From Zelonia costaricensis (taxonomy: Eukaryota; Euglenozoa; Kinetoplastea; Trypanosomatida; Trypanosomatidae): a stretch of DNA of 47,307 nt. Position 1 is the first letter of the stretch. Each line of letters starts with the position of its first letter. A program made the translations under genes and the position numbers. The notes beneath the pieces are model-generated. The model was not told the DNA's origin. It saw nothing but the letters and a program-made list of their open reading frames with translations, and did not search any database. The DNA lies in contig JASAOO010003363.1 in assembly GCA_030849075.1 (NCBI GenBank), positions 1 to 47,307 of the forward strand, read 5' to 3'. This document shows, one piece after another, positions 7,901 through 16,691 of the stretch.

Positions 7901-10900
7901 ATGTTTGCCTTCGGTGGCTTTGGTGGCAACGCAGTCAACAACGTTGCAGCACCACCGCCGCTGCCGCTGCCACGGTCCCAGCAGCCCGCCGCCGCCCCCT
8001 TCAACGCCGTGCTCGGGTCGCTGCCCCCCGGCCCTGGCAACGGTGGCGGCGGCGTGCTGCCCAGCCCAGGCGGTTTCGGCGGTGCCTTTCCGAGCCACCC
8101 GCCGCATCACCACCAGCACAGGGCCTTCCCCATGTCTGGAGCCCCCGCGCCGCTGCACCCCGCGCCGATCCTCAGCCACATCGCCCCGGGCTCGACTGCC
8201 GGCGCCGTGCCGCTGTCCACCACGCCAGTCTTCGGTGGGCCGCCACCGAGTTCGGCGCCGGTGCTGAGCCAGAGCGGCGGCCGCGCCGCGGGTGGTGTAG
8301 GTGGCGGCGGCGAAGGGGTGCTCGGCGGTGCGGAGGTAGAGGCGTTGCGCTCCGCGGCCGCAGAGCAGCGGCCACCCCCACCGCCGCGGGGCCAGAGAGC
8401 CGCAGCGCCTCCTGCGAAGAGTAGCGGTAGCGACGTGGCCGACAGGGGCGGCAGCGCTGCGAGCCACCTGAGCAACGCCCGTCCGGTCTTTGGAGCCCCG
8501 GCGCCACCCGGGGGCGGTGGCGGGGCAGAGGCGAAGCCGTGGCTTGGTGCCTCGACGACGTCCACTACGCCAGCCGCCGCGTCGCCTGCTCCGACTCTCT
8601 TTGCCGCAACGGCGACTTCGTCGGTGTTCGGCTCGGCCGACAAGAAGAGCGGTGGCAGCGGCGCCGGGCCGTCGGCACGGGCAGCGGGAGGCTCTGGGAT
8701 CCTCGGGTCTGCCTTCGGTATCCGCACGGGAGCTGCGAGTGGATCGGCGATCAGCGCCCATGCACCGCCGCCTGCTGCGGCGCCGTCGGTGGTGCCCTCG
8801 TCCTCCTCGGTGTCGTCTGTGTTCGGCGCAAGTCCTCCCGTCTCCAGCGCCACACCCGCAGCTGCAGCTCCCCCTCCCCCGCCGCCGTCATCAACGTCGT
8901 CGGTCTTTGGAGCTGCTGCACTGCCGTCGTCCTCCGCCTCCGCGCCGCCTCCAGCCGCGGTGTTCGGCACGCCGGAGCCGCACAGTCGCAGTCACAACCA
9001 CCACAACGACAGCAGCAGCAGCACTCCCGCTACCAGCGGCGTTTTCAGCAGCGCTCTCGGTGCGACGACGGCATCGGCATCCCCTATCTCCTCCGCCTTC
9101 GGCTCGCCGTCACCGAAGCCGATGGCAACAGCAGCGTCGCAACCACCACCGCCAGCTGCCACACCAAGCACCAGCACCGGCAGCAACCCCTTTAAGCCCG
9201 CATTCGCGCCGGTGGCAGCGGCAGCCCCCACTCCCAGCACCTCCGTCTTCGGACTCGGGGCCACGCCAACCACGTCGTTCACGTCCGCCATCACCTCGAC
9301 GGCGCCGTCAGGGCCCAGCGGCTCCGTGTTTGCATCGCCTGCACGGCCGGCGCCGCCGCCCCCGGCGAAGTCCTCGTTCGGTCCCTCGGTGCCAGCCGCG
9401 AAGGGCGCCGCAGTGTCCTCCGTCTTCCCCGCTGCCGCCTCCGGCGGTTCTGCCGCCACAGCCGGACGGCGCCGCGGCCGCTCGCCGCCACAGCAGCAGC
9501 AACATCACGACGTTCGCGCCCCACCCGCGCAGACCACGCGTGTGGAGCCCTCTGTCGCCCAACCCACCCAGCAGCAGCAGCAGCAGCAGCGGCAGCAGCA
9601 GCAGCGTCAGAAGGCACTGCAGCGCCAGCAGCCGGGCCGGCCCCTCCGTACCATCAACCCGTCGGAGCGGCTGCCCATCCCGTCGCTGCCGCCAGACGAG
9701 AAGCGCATCTGCCTCGCAGCGCGGGTGTGTAAGTCGTTCCTCCTGCAGCTCGCGTCGGCGTCAGCCCTGGGCGGCGGCGCGGTGGCGGCGGACCACAGCC
9801 GCGACGAGGACGTCGCGCGCGCGCTGGAGCAGGCGTACTTCGGTGTGGTGGGCACGGAGGGGGTACACGGGGACTTCAGCAGGACGGCCGGCGAGATGCT
9901 CGCCCTGTGGCAGGGCCAGGTGCGGCCGATGCTCCCGGCCAGCGCGGCGGCGGCGTTCCCTGCAGAGCTGTGGGTCGCACTCTTCGGCCTCGGCACCTAC
10001 CTCAACACCATCACCGCCACCGTGACGGCCGCTGCAAAAGCTGGGGGCGGCGGTGGTGGTGGCGGTGGCAGCAGCTCCGCAGTACCCTCCGCCGGCTCCG
10101 CCCTCTCGACGGGCAAGGACCTCGCCGCGTACAAGGCCGGCATCCGCGCTGACCCTGTCGCCGCCCTCACCGACGCGTGCCACTACGCGAACGAGCTGAG
10201 TGAGCTGCTCCAGACCCTCTTCCAACGTGGTGACGACACCAACGCGCCGCCGTACAGCATTATTCCTGTCGTGCTGCGCCGTGTGCGCAGCGTGTTTGAC
10301 GAGGCCACCGCGCGCGGGGTGGCGACGGTGCAGTCGAACTTAAACGCCGTCACCTCGAAGCTGTTTGCGGTGCTGAACCGCCGCGTGAAGACGTCGGCGG
10401 TGCAGCCGCTCAACTCGCCGGGTGCACCGGCGCGGTGGCTGCTCACGTTCGACTCCGCGGAGAAGGAGAGCCTACTGCATGCCTTCGCGTACCTCATCAT
10501 CGAGATGATCGCCGCAGACGCCCCCATGAGCGACGACGTCGAACTCTTCACCGCGGCGTTCCACGAGTGCTTCCCAGCGGCGCTGGCGGAGCGGTGCATG
10601 CTCTACTACCGCCGCGCCTGCGCCCTGCTGCGGCACTCGCTGAGCATGCCGGTCGTGGAGGAGGCGGCGGCGCTGCTGGCCAAGGCGCTCGCGGTGTACC
10701 CACCCGCCGCCCCGCCGCACAACCGTCGCGTGCTGCAGGTGAAGCTGATCGCGGCGGAGGCGGCGCTGGGGCAGCTGCCCAGGGACGACGCAGAGTGGCG
10801 CGCGCTGGGGGTGCCGCAGCTGATCGACATCGTGAACGCACTCAAGACGGCGCGGCTCGACCTGCTGGACGTTGCGCTGAAGGTGCACGGTGCATTCTAC

Positions 10901-11206
10901 GTGGAGGCGGGGGTTCACAACGTGCTGTGTCTGGCGAGGCAGCGGCTGGCGCTGCTGATGGTGGTCAAGTACTACCTGACGCACGGCTGCGAGAGCCGGC
11001 TGTCGGTGCAGGAGATGGTGCGCTACCACCGCCTGCCCTACACCACCGCCGACGCTGGGATGGTGTGGCTGCTGCCGCTGCTGATGGAGAAGCACATGAA
11101 CGGCGTGCTCGACCACGACTTCCTCATCCTCAGCGGCAAGAGCCCCTTCGACGCCTACCCGCACCCCGACCTCACTACAGCTGCCGCGGCCCTGGCCACT
11201 CGCTGA
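7901..11206 (+). CDS. FG-repeat protein with C-terminal PCID2/Thp1-like PCI domain
   Basis: 1101 aa from the ATG at 7901. An upstream in-frame alternative would add only His/Pro/Thr translated from CA repeats, so I rejected it. The first ~510 residues are Ala/Pro/Ser-rich and carry 13 FG dipeptides, mostly as SVFG, SAFG or PVFG, starting with FAFGGFGG at the N-terminus. This is the composition of FG nucleoporins. A polyglutamine stretch (9569-9610) follows. From about residue 600 the chain is helical. Its C-terminus matches the PCI-winged-helix part of PCID2/Thp1: NRRVLQ, then ALGQLP, then a distal ILSGKSPFDAYP like the family's SKxNPFP ending. PCID2/Thp1 pairs with SAC3/GANP and DSS1 in the TREX-2 mRNA-export complex at the pore basket. 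An FG domain on this subunit is unusual and would let it dock in or at the pore by itself. Confidence 0.82.
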   Translation: MFAFGGFGGNAVNNVAAPPPLPLPRSQQPAAAPFNAVLGSLPPGPGNGGGGVLPSPGGFGGAFPSHPPHHHQHRAFPMSGAPAPLHPAPILSHIAPGSTAGAVPLSTTPVFGGPPPSSAPVLSQSGGRAAGGVGGGGEGVLGGAEVEALRSAAAEQRPPPPPRGQRAAAPPAKSSGSDVADRGGSAASHLSNARPVFGAPAPPGGGGGAEAKPWLGASTTSTTPAAASPAPTLFAATATSSVFGSADKKSGGSGAGPSARAAGGSGILGSAFGIRTGAASGSAISAHAPPPAAAPSVVPSSSSVSSVFGASPPVSSATPAAAAPPPPPPSSTSSVFGAAALPSSSASAPPPAAVFGTPEPHSRSHNHHNDSSSSTPATSGVFSSALGATTASASPISSAFGSPSPKPMATAASQPPPPAATPSTSTGSNPFKPAFAPVAAAAPTPSTSVFGLGATPTTSFTSAITSTAPSGPSGSVFASPARPAPPPPAKSSFGPSVPAAKGAAVSSVFPAAASGGSAATAGRRRGRSPPQQQQHHDVRAPPAQTTRVEPSVAQPTQQQQQQQRQQQQRQKALQRQQPGRPLRTINPSERLPIPSLPPDEKRICLAARVCKSFLLQLASASALGGGAVAADHSRDEDVARALEQAYFGVVGTEGVHGDFSRTAGEMLALWQGQVRPMLPASAAAAFPAELWVALFGLGTYLNTITATVTAAAKAGGGGGGGGGSSSAVPSAGSALSTGKDLAAYKAGIRADPVAALTDACHYANELSELLQTLFQRGDDTNAPPYSIIPVVLRRVRSVFDEATARGVATVQSNLNAVTSKLFAVLNRRVKTSAVQPLNSPGAPARWLLTFDSAEKESLLHAFAYLIIEMIAADAPMSDDVELFTAAFHECFPAALAERCMLYYRRACALLRHSLSMPVVEEAAALLAKALAVYPPAAPPHNRRVLQVKLIAAEAALGQLPRDDAEWRALGVPQLIDIVNALKTARLDLLDVALKVHGAFYVEAGVHNVLCLARQRLALLMVVKYYLTHGCESRLSVQEMVRYHRLPYTTADAGMVWLLPLLMEKHMNGVLDHDFLILSGKSPFDAYPHPDLTTAAAALATR
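9569..9612 (+). repeat. coding CAG/CAGCGG repeat (polyglutamine)
   Basis: In frame in the FG-PCI gene, CAG codons with scattered CGG/CGT give a Gln-rich run that joins the FG region to the folded C-terminal half. Confidence 0.9.
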
Positions 11207-11877
11207 CGCTGAGTTGATGTCAGGAGACGGCGGAGGTGCCGTGGACGAGACAGTGAGGGCAAACAAAGGTCTGCGGAGAGGACCCGTGTGCCGAGCCGGG
11301 ATACCCCACAACTACCTGTGCCTGTTAGACACTAACGACGAGAAGGAGAGCAGCACAACAACGCCGCAGTGGTGGTGCGGACGCAGCGTCATGGCTGCCG
11401 GCGCGGCAGTGACCTGAATCGAAGCCCGAGCCCCTGTGCTGGTGCGCACTACCCGACGCATCCGCGCACCTCTCATTCTTGGTAGCGTGACTGTGTCCTT
11501 CTGTGGCACGGACACACACGTGCACACACACACCTCGAGTTGTTCACTCGTAGCTTTCGTTTTTTTTTCCTGCTGAACACCCCTCCATCCTTGCGTCGCA
11601 CTTCGATCCCTTCCCCCGACGTGCGGCTTCATCCCGCGTCTCCTCCCCTCTCTCTCGAACTACGTGGCCTCGTGCTCCCCCTTCCCACCACGTGCACGCA
11701 AGCGTGCCCCTGCCTCGCGCACCACAACCCCCCGCGCATAGACACAGAACCACACAGCCACACATACACACACACCTCTGGCACCGACACACACACACAC
11801 ACGAGTGCACATAGATTACACCCGTCACCACCACCACCACCACCACCCCCCCCCCGCCGCCAAAAGGACAACGGACG
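11207..11877. other. intergenic region, no gene seen
   Basis: The first ~250 nt are of mixed composition and probably the 3' UTR of the FG-PCI gene. A T-run (about 11558-11570) and CT-rich DNA follow, then CA and CCA repeats up to the MCM5 start. The first AG after the T-run is at 11701-11702. Confidence 0.7.
11556..11702 (+). promoter_or_regulatory. MCM5: candidate polypyrimidine tract and acceptor for MCM5
   Basis: The T-rich tract beginning at 11556 continues as C/T-rich sequence with no AG until 11701-11702. Use of that AG would give a 175-nt leader. The long distance from T-run to AG keeps confidence moderate. Confidence 0.4.
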
Positions 11878-14334
11878 ATGCAGTCCGATCTGGGTGCCGT
11901 GCATGTCACGAACTTCCACGGCAGCGGCGCGCTGAACGGGGAGGGCTACGGCGGCAGCGCTGGTGGCAGCGTCGACGGTGACGGCGATGCCGGCACGGAC
12001 ATCCGCCTCCTCTCCAAGGACTTCATCACGCAGTTCCGCATCCAGCACGATTTCCTGTACATGGACATGCTGCGCCGCAACCTGTCCGCCGGGCTGCACT
12101 ACGTTGAGGTGCAGATGTCCCATCTCCAGCAGTTCAGCAGCGTCCTCTTCGGTGCCGTTCAGCACAACCCAACGCGTGCGCTGCCGCTGATGGAGCACGC
12201 GGTGTGGGAGCTGGCGCAGGAGCGGAAGCTTTTCCCGGCGTACAGCCGCGAGACGACCATCCAGGTGCAGCTCTTCTGGGGCGTGCCGCCGATGGCGCTG
12301 CGCAACCTCGCCCAGGCCGCCGTTGCCCAGCTCGTGTGCGTGAGCGGAATTGTGGTGAAATCGAGCTCGACGCACGCGCGGTGCGTGCGGGCAGCGATTC
12401 AGTGCACGAGCTGCCGCAGCAAGGCGTACATCAACGGGGGCCGCTCGGTCGATCTGCCGCCGCAGTGCATGGAGAACGGCGGGCGCGGCGGTGGTGGTGG
12501 GGGGGCGGGGGGAGGCGGTGGACTCGGCGGCGGTGCCGGTGCCTCCTCCGGGAAGTGCCGCCCCAACCCCTACGTGCTCCTCCCCATGGAGTGCGGGTTC
12601 GAGGACCAGCAGATCATCAAGCTGCAGGAGCTGCCCGAAGACGTTCCCACCGGGGAGTTGCCGCGCCACTTGACGGTGGTGGTCGATCGCTACCTCGTCG
12701 ACCGCATCAGCCCCGGCGCCCGCGTGCAGCTCGTCGGCGTCGTCTCCGTGCAGGAGAAGCGCGGCGGCTTCGACAACACGCGCGGCGCCGGTCGGGGACG
12801 GACGGCAGCCGGTCTGCGCGCGCAGTACCTCCGCTGCGTCGGCCTCATGTTCCGCAGCACGCAGGACGCCAGCTGCGCGGTGGTCAGCGTCAACCAGAAC
12901 TTCTCCTCGCGGGTGCGCTCGCGCTCGACCATGACGTGGCAGCCGGAGGAGGAGGCGTCCTTCAAGGCCTTCGCGAAGCAAGGCGGTGTCTACCGCCGAC
13001 TCTCCGCAAGCATCGACCCCGCCATCTTCGGCCTCGAAGATCAGAAGAAGGCGATTGTGTGCCTCCTGTTCGGTGGCACCCGCAAGCGCAACGGCAGCAA
13101 CTTCCTCCGCGGCGACATGAACGTGCTCTTCATCGGCGACCCCTCCACGGCCAAGTCGCAGCTGCTCAAGTTTGTTGAGAAGGTGGCGCCGATTGGGATC
13201 TACACGTCCGGCAAGGGCAGCAGCGCGGCCGGTCTCACCGCCTCCGTCATCTCGAACGGGAACGGCGACTTCGTGCTGGAGGCGGGTTCGATGGTGCTGG
13301 CGGACGGTGGCGTGGTCTGCATCGATGAGTTCGACAAGATGCGGGAGCAGGACCAGGTCGCCATCCACGAGGCTATGGAACAGCAGACCATCTCCATCGC
13401 CAAGGCGAACCTCACGACCATGCTCAACAGCCGCACCTCCGTGCTGGCCGCGGCGAACCCCACCCTCGGCAGCTACGACCCGCTCCGCTCCAACGAGGAT
13501 CAGATGGACTTCCAGAGCTCCATCTTGTCGCGCTTCGATCTCATCTTCAAAGTCATCGACCCCCGCAACCCCGAGACCGACCAGCGGCTCGCCCACCACG
13601 TGATTGGGCTGCACAAGAGCGCCAACGGCAACGGGGCACGGCGTGGCGGCGGCGGCGGCGCCGGGCGAGCGGGGGCGGCAACGGCAAGCTCGGGTGCCAG
13701 CGCCAGCGCCAGCCACGGCTCAGGCGACGTGGTGGAGAGGGGCTTCTTTACCAAGTACATCTCCTACGCCCGCGCAACGTGCCGCCCGGTGATCTCGGAG
13801 GAGGCCATGAAGGTGCTGCTCGACTTCTACGTGCAGGTGCGCCGCGACGCCCATCAGCAGACGCTGGAAACGATTGGCGCGGCGGGGGGCCACAACGCGA
13901 ACGGCGGCGGCGGCGGTGGAGGAGGCGGCAGCAGCAGCAACAAGACGCCCATCATCCAGATCACCGCGCGTCAGCTGGAGAGCTTGGTGCGCATCACCGA
14001 GTCCATGGCCCGCATGCGACTCGACGTGTTGGCGAGTCGCAGTGATGCCGAGGAGGCCATCAAGCTCTTCAAGATCGCCACCGTGGACGCCATCAAGAGT
14101 GGGGTGGCCGATCAGGCGCTGACCGAGGCGCAGAGCGAGCTGGTGCTGCGGGTGGAGGAGGCGCTGCGCCGTCGCGTCGCGCTTGGTGCCACGGTGGAGC
14201 ATCAACGCCTGCTGTCGGAGCTGGCGCGCATGGGCTTCGACGCGAAGCTGGTGGAGCGGGCTCTGTACGCGATGGTGAAGCGCGAGGAGCTGGAGTGGCG
14301 CAAGCAGCGCACCCTGCTGCACCGTGCGCGGTAG
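11878..14334 (+). CDS. MCM5: DNA replication licensing factor MCM5
   Basis: 818 aa, a subunit of the MCM2-7 replicative helicase. All MCM signatures are present: Walker A GDPSTAKS (Lys426), Walker B CIDEFDK (Asp483-Glu484), and arginine finger LSRFD (Arg552). Assignment to MCM5 rests on the near-identical run from LLKFVEK through YTSGKGSSAAGLTASV and on the post-zinc-finger phrase KLQELPEDVP. The zinc ribbon keeps Cys176, Cys179, Cys197, Cys227 and Cys239. A Gly-rich insert of about 20 residues sits between Cys197 and Cys227. Two more Gly/Ala/Ser inserts lie after the arginine finger (near residues 580-615) and in the C-terminal helical region (near 670-685). They are in frame and fall between conserved blocks, so I take them as loop expansions rather than errors. 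The ATG at 11878 leaves an N-terminus of normal length. Confidence 0.97.
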   Translation: MQSDLGAVHVTNFHGSGALNGEGYGGSAGGSVDGDGDAGTDIRLLSKDFITQFRIQHDFLYMDMLRRNLSAGLHYVEVQMSHLQQFSSVLFGAVQHNPTRALPLMEHAVWELAQERKLFPAYSRETTIQVQLFWGVPPMALRNLAQAAVAQLVCVSGIVVKSSSTHARCVRAAIQCTSCRSKAYINGGRSVDLPPQCMENGGRGGGGGGAGGGGGLGGGAGASSGKCRPNPYVLLPMECGFEDQQIIKLQELPEDVPTGELPRHLTVVVDRYLVDRISPGARVQLVGVVSVQEKRGGFDNTRGAGRGRTAAGLRAQYLRCVGLMFRSTQDASCAVVSVNQNFSSRVRSRSTMTWQPEEEASFKAFAKQGGVYRRLSASIDPAIFGLEDQKKAIVCLLFGGTRKRNGSNFLRGDMNVLFIGDPSTAKSQLLKFVEKVAPIGIYTSGKGSSAAGLTASVISNGNGDFVLEAGSMVLADGGVVCIDEFDKMREQDQVAIHEAMEQQTISIAKANLTTMLNSRTSVLAAANPTLGSYDPLRSNEDQMDFQSSILSRFDLIFKVIDPRNPETDQRLAHHVIGLHKSANGNGARRGGGGGAGRAGAATASSGASASASHGSGDVVERGFFTKYISYARATCRPVISEEAMKVLLDFYVQVRRDAHQQTLETIGAAGGHNANGGGGGGGGGSSSNKTPIIQITARQLESLVRITESMARMRLDVLASRSDAEEAIKLFKIATVDAIKSGVADQALTEAQSELVLRVEEALRRRVALGATVEHQRLLSELARMGFDAKLVERALYAMVKREELEWRKQRTLLHRAR

Positions 14335-14791
14335 TGCAGCGCGAGCATGACAAGTTTCTTTGAGTGTGTGTGTGTGTATGTGTGTATGTGGGTTACCTCA
14401 AAGCTGAGACCTTTTTGTTGGCACATCTTCCCCTTCCCGGTTGCTGCGTCACGGCCTCCACCGCATAGAAAGCTGATCCCCTTTCCGTCATCGCGATACC
14501 GTATGTGTGGCCCGCTGCAACTCTAGTGTGTGAGGGCGTGGCTGTGTGTCCGCTCTGCGCCAGGTGCAACACCTCAGCTGGCCTGCCTCGCGCAACACAC
14601 GCACAAGAACGCAGGCCGCGCGCACCCACCTCTCTGCAAGGTAGACGTGGATGTACCTACGCGTGTGCTGCTCCGCCCAGTTCATATGCCCGCTTCAGCG
14701 TCTCGACACGCACCCTTCACTGACCTCCCATCTCCCTCACCGTCGTCTACTTCACGCCCGTCGCCTGCACCATCCAAGAGAGCATCCAGAC
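14335..14791. other. intergenic region, no gene seen
   Basis: A short spacer with a TG tract near 14364-14390 and a pyrimidine tract followed by AG at 14467-14468. CT-rich sequence continues to the methyltransferase ATG. Confidence 0.7.
14411..14468 (+). promoter_or_regulatory. candidate spliced-leader acceptor for the methyltransferase gene
   Basis: The run CTTTTTG followed by CATCTTCCCCTTCCC leads to CGCATAG, with the AG at 14467-14468. The resulting leader would be 323 nt, longer than most here, so a second acceptor nearer the ATG is possible. Confidence 0.4.
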
Positions 14792-16063
14792 ATGAGCACG
14801 GCACCACAACCGACGGCCAGCCCGCCTGGCGAGGACGCACCACCGCCACACGGCGACCTCGCCGCCGAGCAGCCGCTCAAGAAGGCCAAGGCAGACATGC
14901 AGCACGCCAGCCGCAAGGCCCGTGAGGACAAGCCGATCGACATGCACGCGATACCGACGAGCGATGCGCTGCTGACATCTCGCGTGCGCCGCGAACTCAA
15001 GGCGGTGTGGGCGGATACCAAGTCCGCAGCGACGCGCACCGATGGTGCTGCAGCGGCAGCGGCGAAGCGCAAGGTCGAGGCGGTGGTTCCGCCCTTCAAG
15101 GTCGGCACGCTGGAGATGTACCGACGCTTCCCCGAGGCCTACGAAGTGCTCATGGAGCACCACAACTGCGACGCCGTGAGCCGCTTTCTTCTTCACGACG
15201 TGCTCGATCGCATTGTGGCGTCGTACGTCGCACCCCCCGCCGCCGACCCGTCCCCGCCGTTGCTGCAGGTGGCGGACTTCGGGTGCGGCACGGGCCGCAT
15301 CGAGCACATCGTGACACAGCACCCCGCAGTCCGCGCCGTCTACGCGTACGACGGCGAGATGGCGATGCTCGTCCGGTGTCTGCACAACACCGTTCGCGGC
15401 GCGGCGCTGGCAGGGCACTACGACGCGGTGCGGCTCCTTCCTCGAGCGGAGGCACCAGCGGACACGGCTAGCAGTCCACCCGGGGTGGAGCTGTGCGGGG
15501 ACTCGAGTGCAAGCTGCAGCAGCGGCGCCGCTCTGCGCGTATGCCTCCGTCCCGTCCCCTTCCAAGCCATCCAGGGCGGCTTCCTCACCGCGACGCACCA
15601 CCCCCGCTGCTCCGTGGTGGTGTGTGCGTGGTCGCTCTCGTATGTGATGCGGCTGCAGTGGGGCGAGGACAACTGGCACGCCGCCATCGACGCCGTCGTG
15701 CAGGCGCTCATCGACGCGCTGGACAACCGCCACGGCGACGCCGCCGTCGTTATTCTCGAGACGCTTGGGAACGGGTCTACCGAGCCGACGCGGCAGAACA
15801 CGTACACCCAGCGGCTTGAGGAGCGCTTCGGGTTCACGCGGACGTGGATGCGCACCGACTACGAGTTTGCGACGGCCGCGGACGCGGAGCGGCTTGTGCG
15901 CTTCTTCTTTGGGGGGACGATGCTGAAGGTGATCACCACCGACGACGTGGCGGTGTCGGGCGCGGCGGAGGGCGGGGCCTGTCGCCTGATGGAGTGCACC
16001 GGCATCTGGACCTACTGGAAGCGGCGCGAAGGCGCGGGCGGCGGTGCCGAGGCGACGGTGTAG
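14792..16063 (+). CDS. class I SAM-dependent methyltransferase, substrate unknown
   Basis: 423 aa from the ATG at 14792; the frame is open further upstream, but that part is CT-rich leader. After a disordered N-terminal ~105 residues comes PFKVGTLEMYRRFPEAYEVL, then SAM-binding motif I VADFGCGTGR (from residue 160). A later strand reads VVVCAWSLSYV where motif IV is expected. The C-terminal block combines ILETLGNGSTEPTR with FGFTRTWMRTDYEFA and RFFFGG. That set resembles uncharacterised class I methyltransferases I associate with bacteria, in which a TEP motif and an RTDY motif follow the core. The N-terminal extension contains PLKKAKAD, a weak basic patch. No RNA- or protein-binding domain is seen, so the substrate cannot be named. 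Confidence 0.8.
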   Translation: MSTAPQPTASPPGEDAPPPHGDLAAEQPLKKAKADMQHASRKAREDKPIDMHAIPTSDALLTSRVRRELKAVWADTKSAATRTDGAAAAAAKRKVEAVVPPFKVGTLEMYRRFPEAYEVLMEHHNCDAVSRFLLHDVLDRIVASYVAPPAADPSPPLLQVADFGCGTGRIEHIVTQHPAVRAVYAYDGEMAMLVRCLHNTVRGAALAGHYDAVRLLPRAEAPADTASSPPGVELCGDSSASCSSGAALRVCLRPVPFQAIQGGFLTATHHPRCSVVVCAWSLSYVMRLQWGEDNWHAAIDAVVQALIDALDNRHGDAAVVILETLGNGSTEPTRQNTYTQRLEERFGFTRTWMRTDYEFATAADAERLVRFFFGGTMLKVITTDDVAVSGAAEGGACRLMECTGIWTYWKRREGAGGGAEATV

Positions 16064-16691
16064 GGACACCAAACTCTCCTCTCTTCAACCGTCTGCATCA
16101 ACGGAGGAGACGAGGACACCGCGGTGTGTGTGTGTGTGTGTGTCTGCTTGTGTGCGCATAACACGCACGCACGCTCCCTGCGATCAAGAAAGAGGCACGG
16201 TAAGGCTGTTCTCCGGTTTCCTGCCACCCCTCCCCTCCCCCCCCCCTTCCCTCCCCTCCGCTCCCACGTGTAAGTACCACTACGAGCTCTAGACAAAAAT
16301 GTGCACTCTTCACGGTCTCGTATGGCAGGACACCCGCGGCGGCGCCTTCTCCACGTCGCGTTTGAGGAGCAGCGTGATGGCGGATGGCCTCCCTTTGGAG
16401 CGCGCGAGTGTTGTCTTACCGCATCGAGGCAATCGGGACGGCCTCCCTCAAAGAACCAGCGCTTTCTCAACCTCACACACCGCCCTCTTCCCCTCCGCTC
16501 CCCACCGCCTCCCCGCCCCCATCCTCCACCCCTCTGTGCTGTGCGGCACAGGCTGTAGTATTGCCCATAGACGCACAGACACACATACACACACACATAC
16601 GCACACACACACCACCCGCTAGACCTGGTGTCTCTTCCTTGGAGCTCAGCTTTCATCGTCAAACCACACACACACACACACACACACGCAC
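16064..16691. other. intergenic region, no gene seen
   Basis: A TG tract at 16124-16143, C-rich sequence near 16227-16260, and CA repeats close to the next ATG (16666-16690). No open frame has credible composition. Confidence 0.7.

Noticed and set aside
11629..13716. 695-codon open frame on the minus strand opposite MCM5
   Set aside because: Its composition (His/Val/Arg/Leu/Ala) is the mirror of GC3-rich MCM5 codons, and the + strand has complete MCM5 motifs. It is a shadow ORF.
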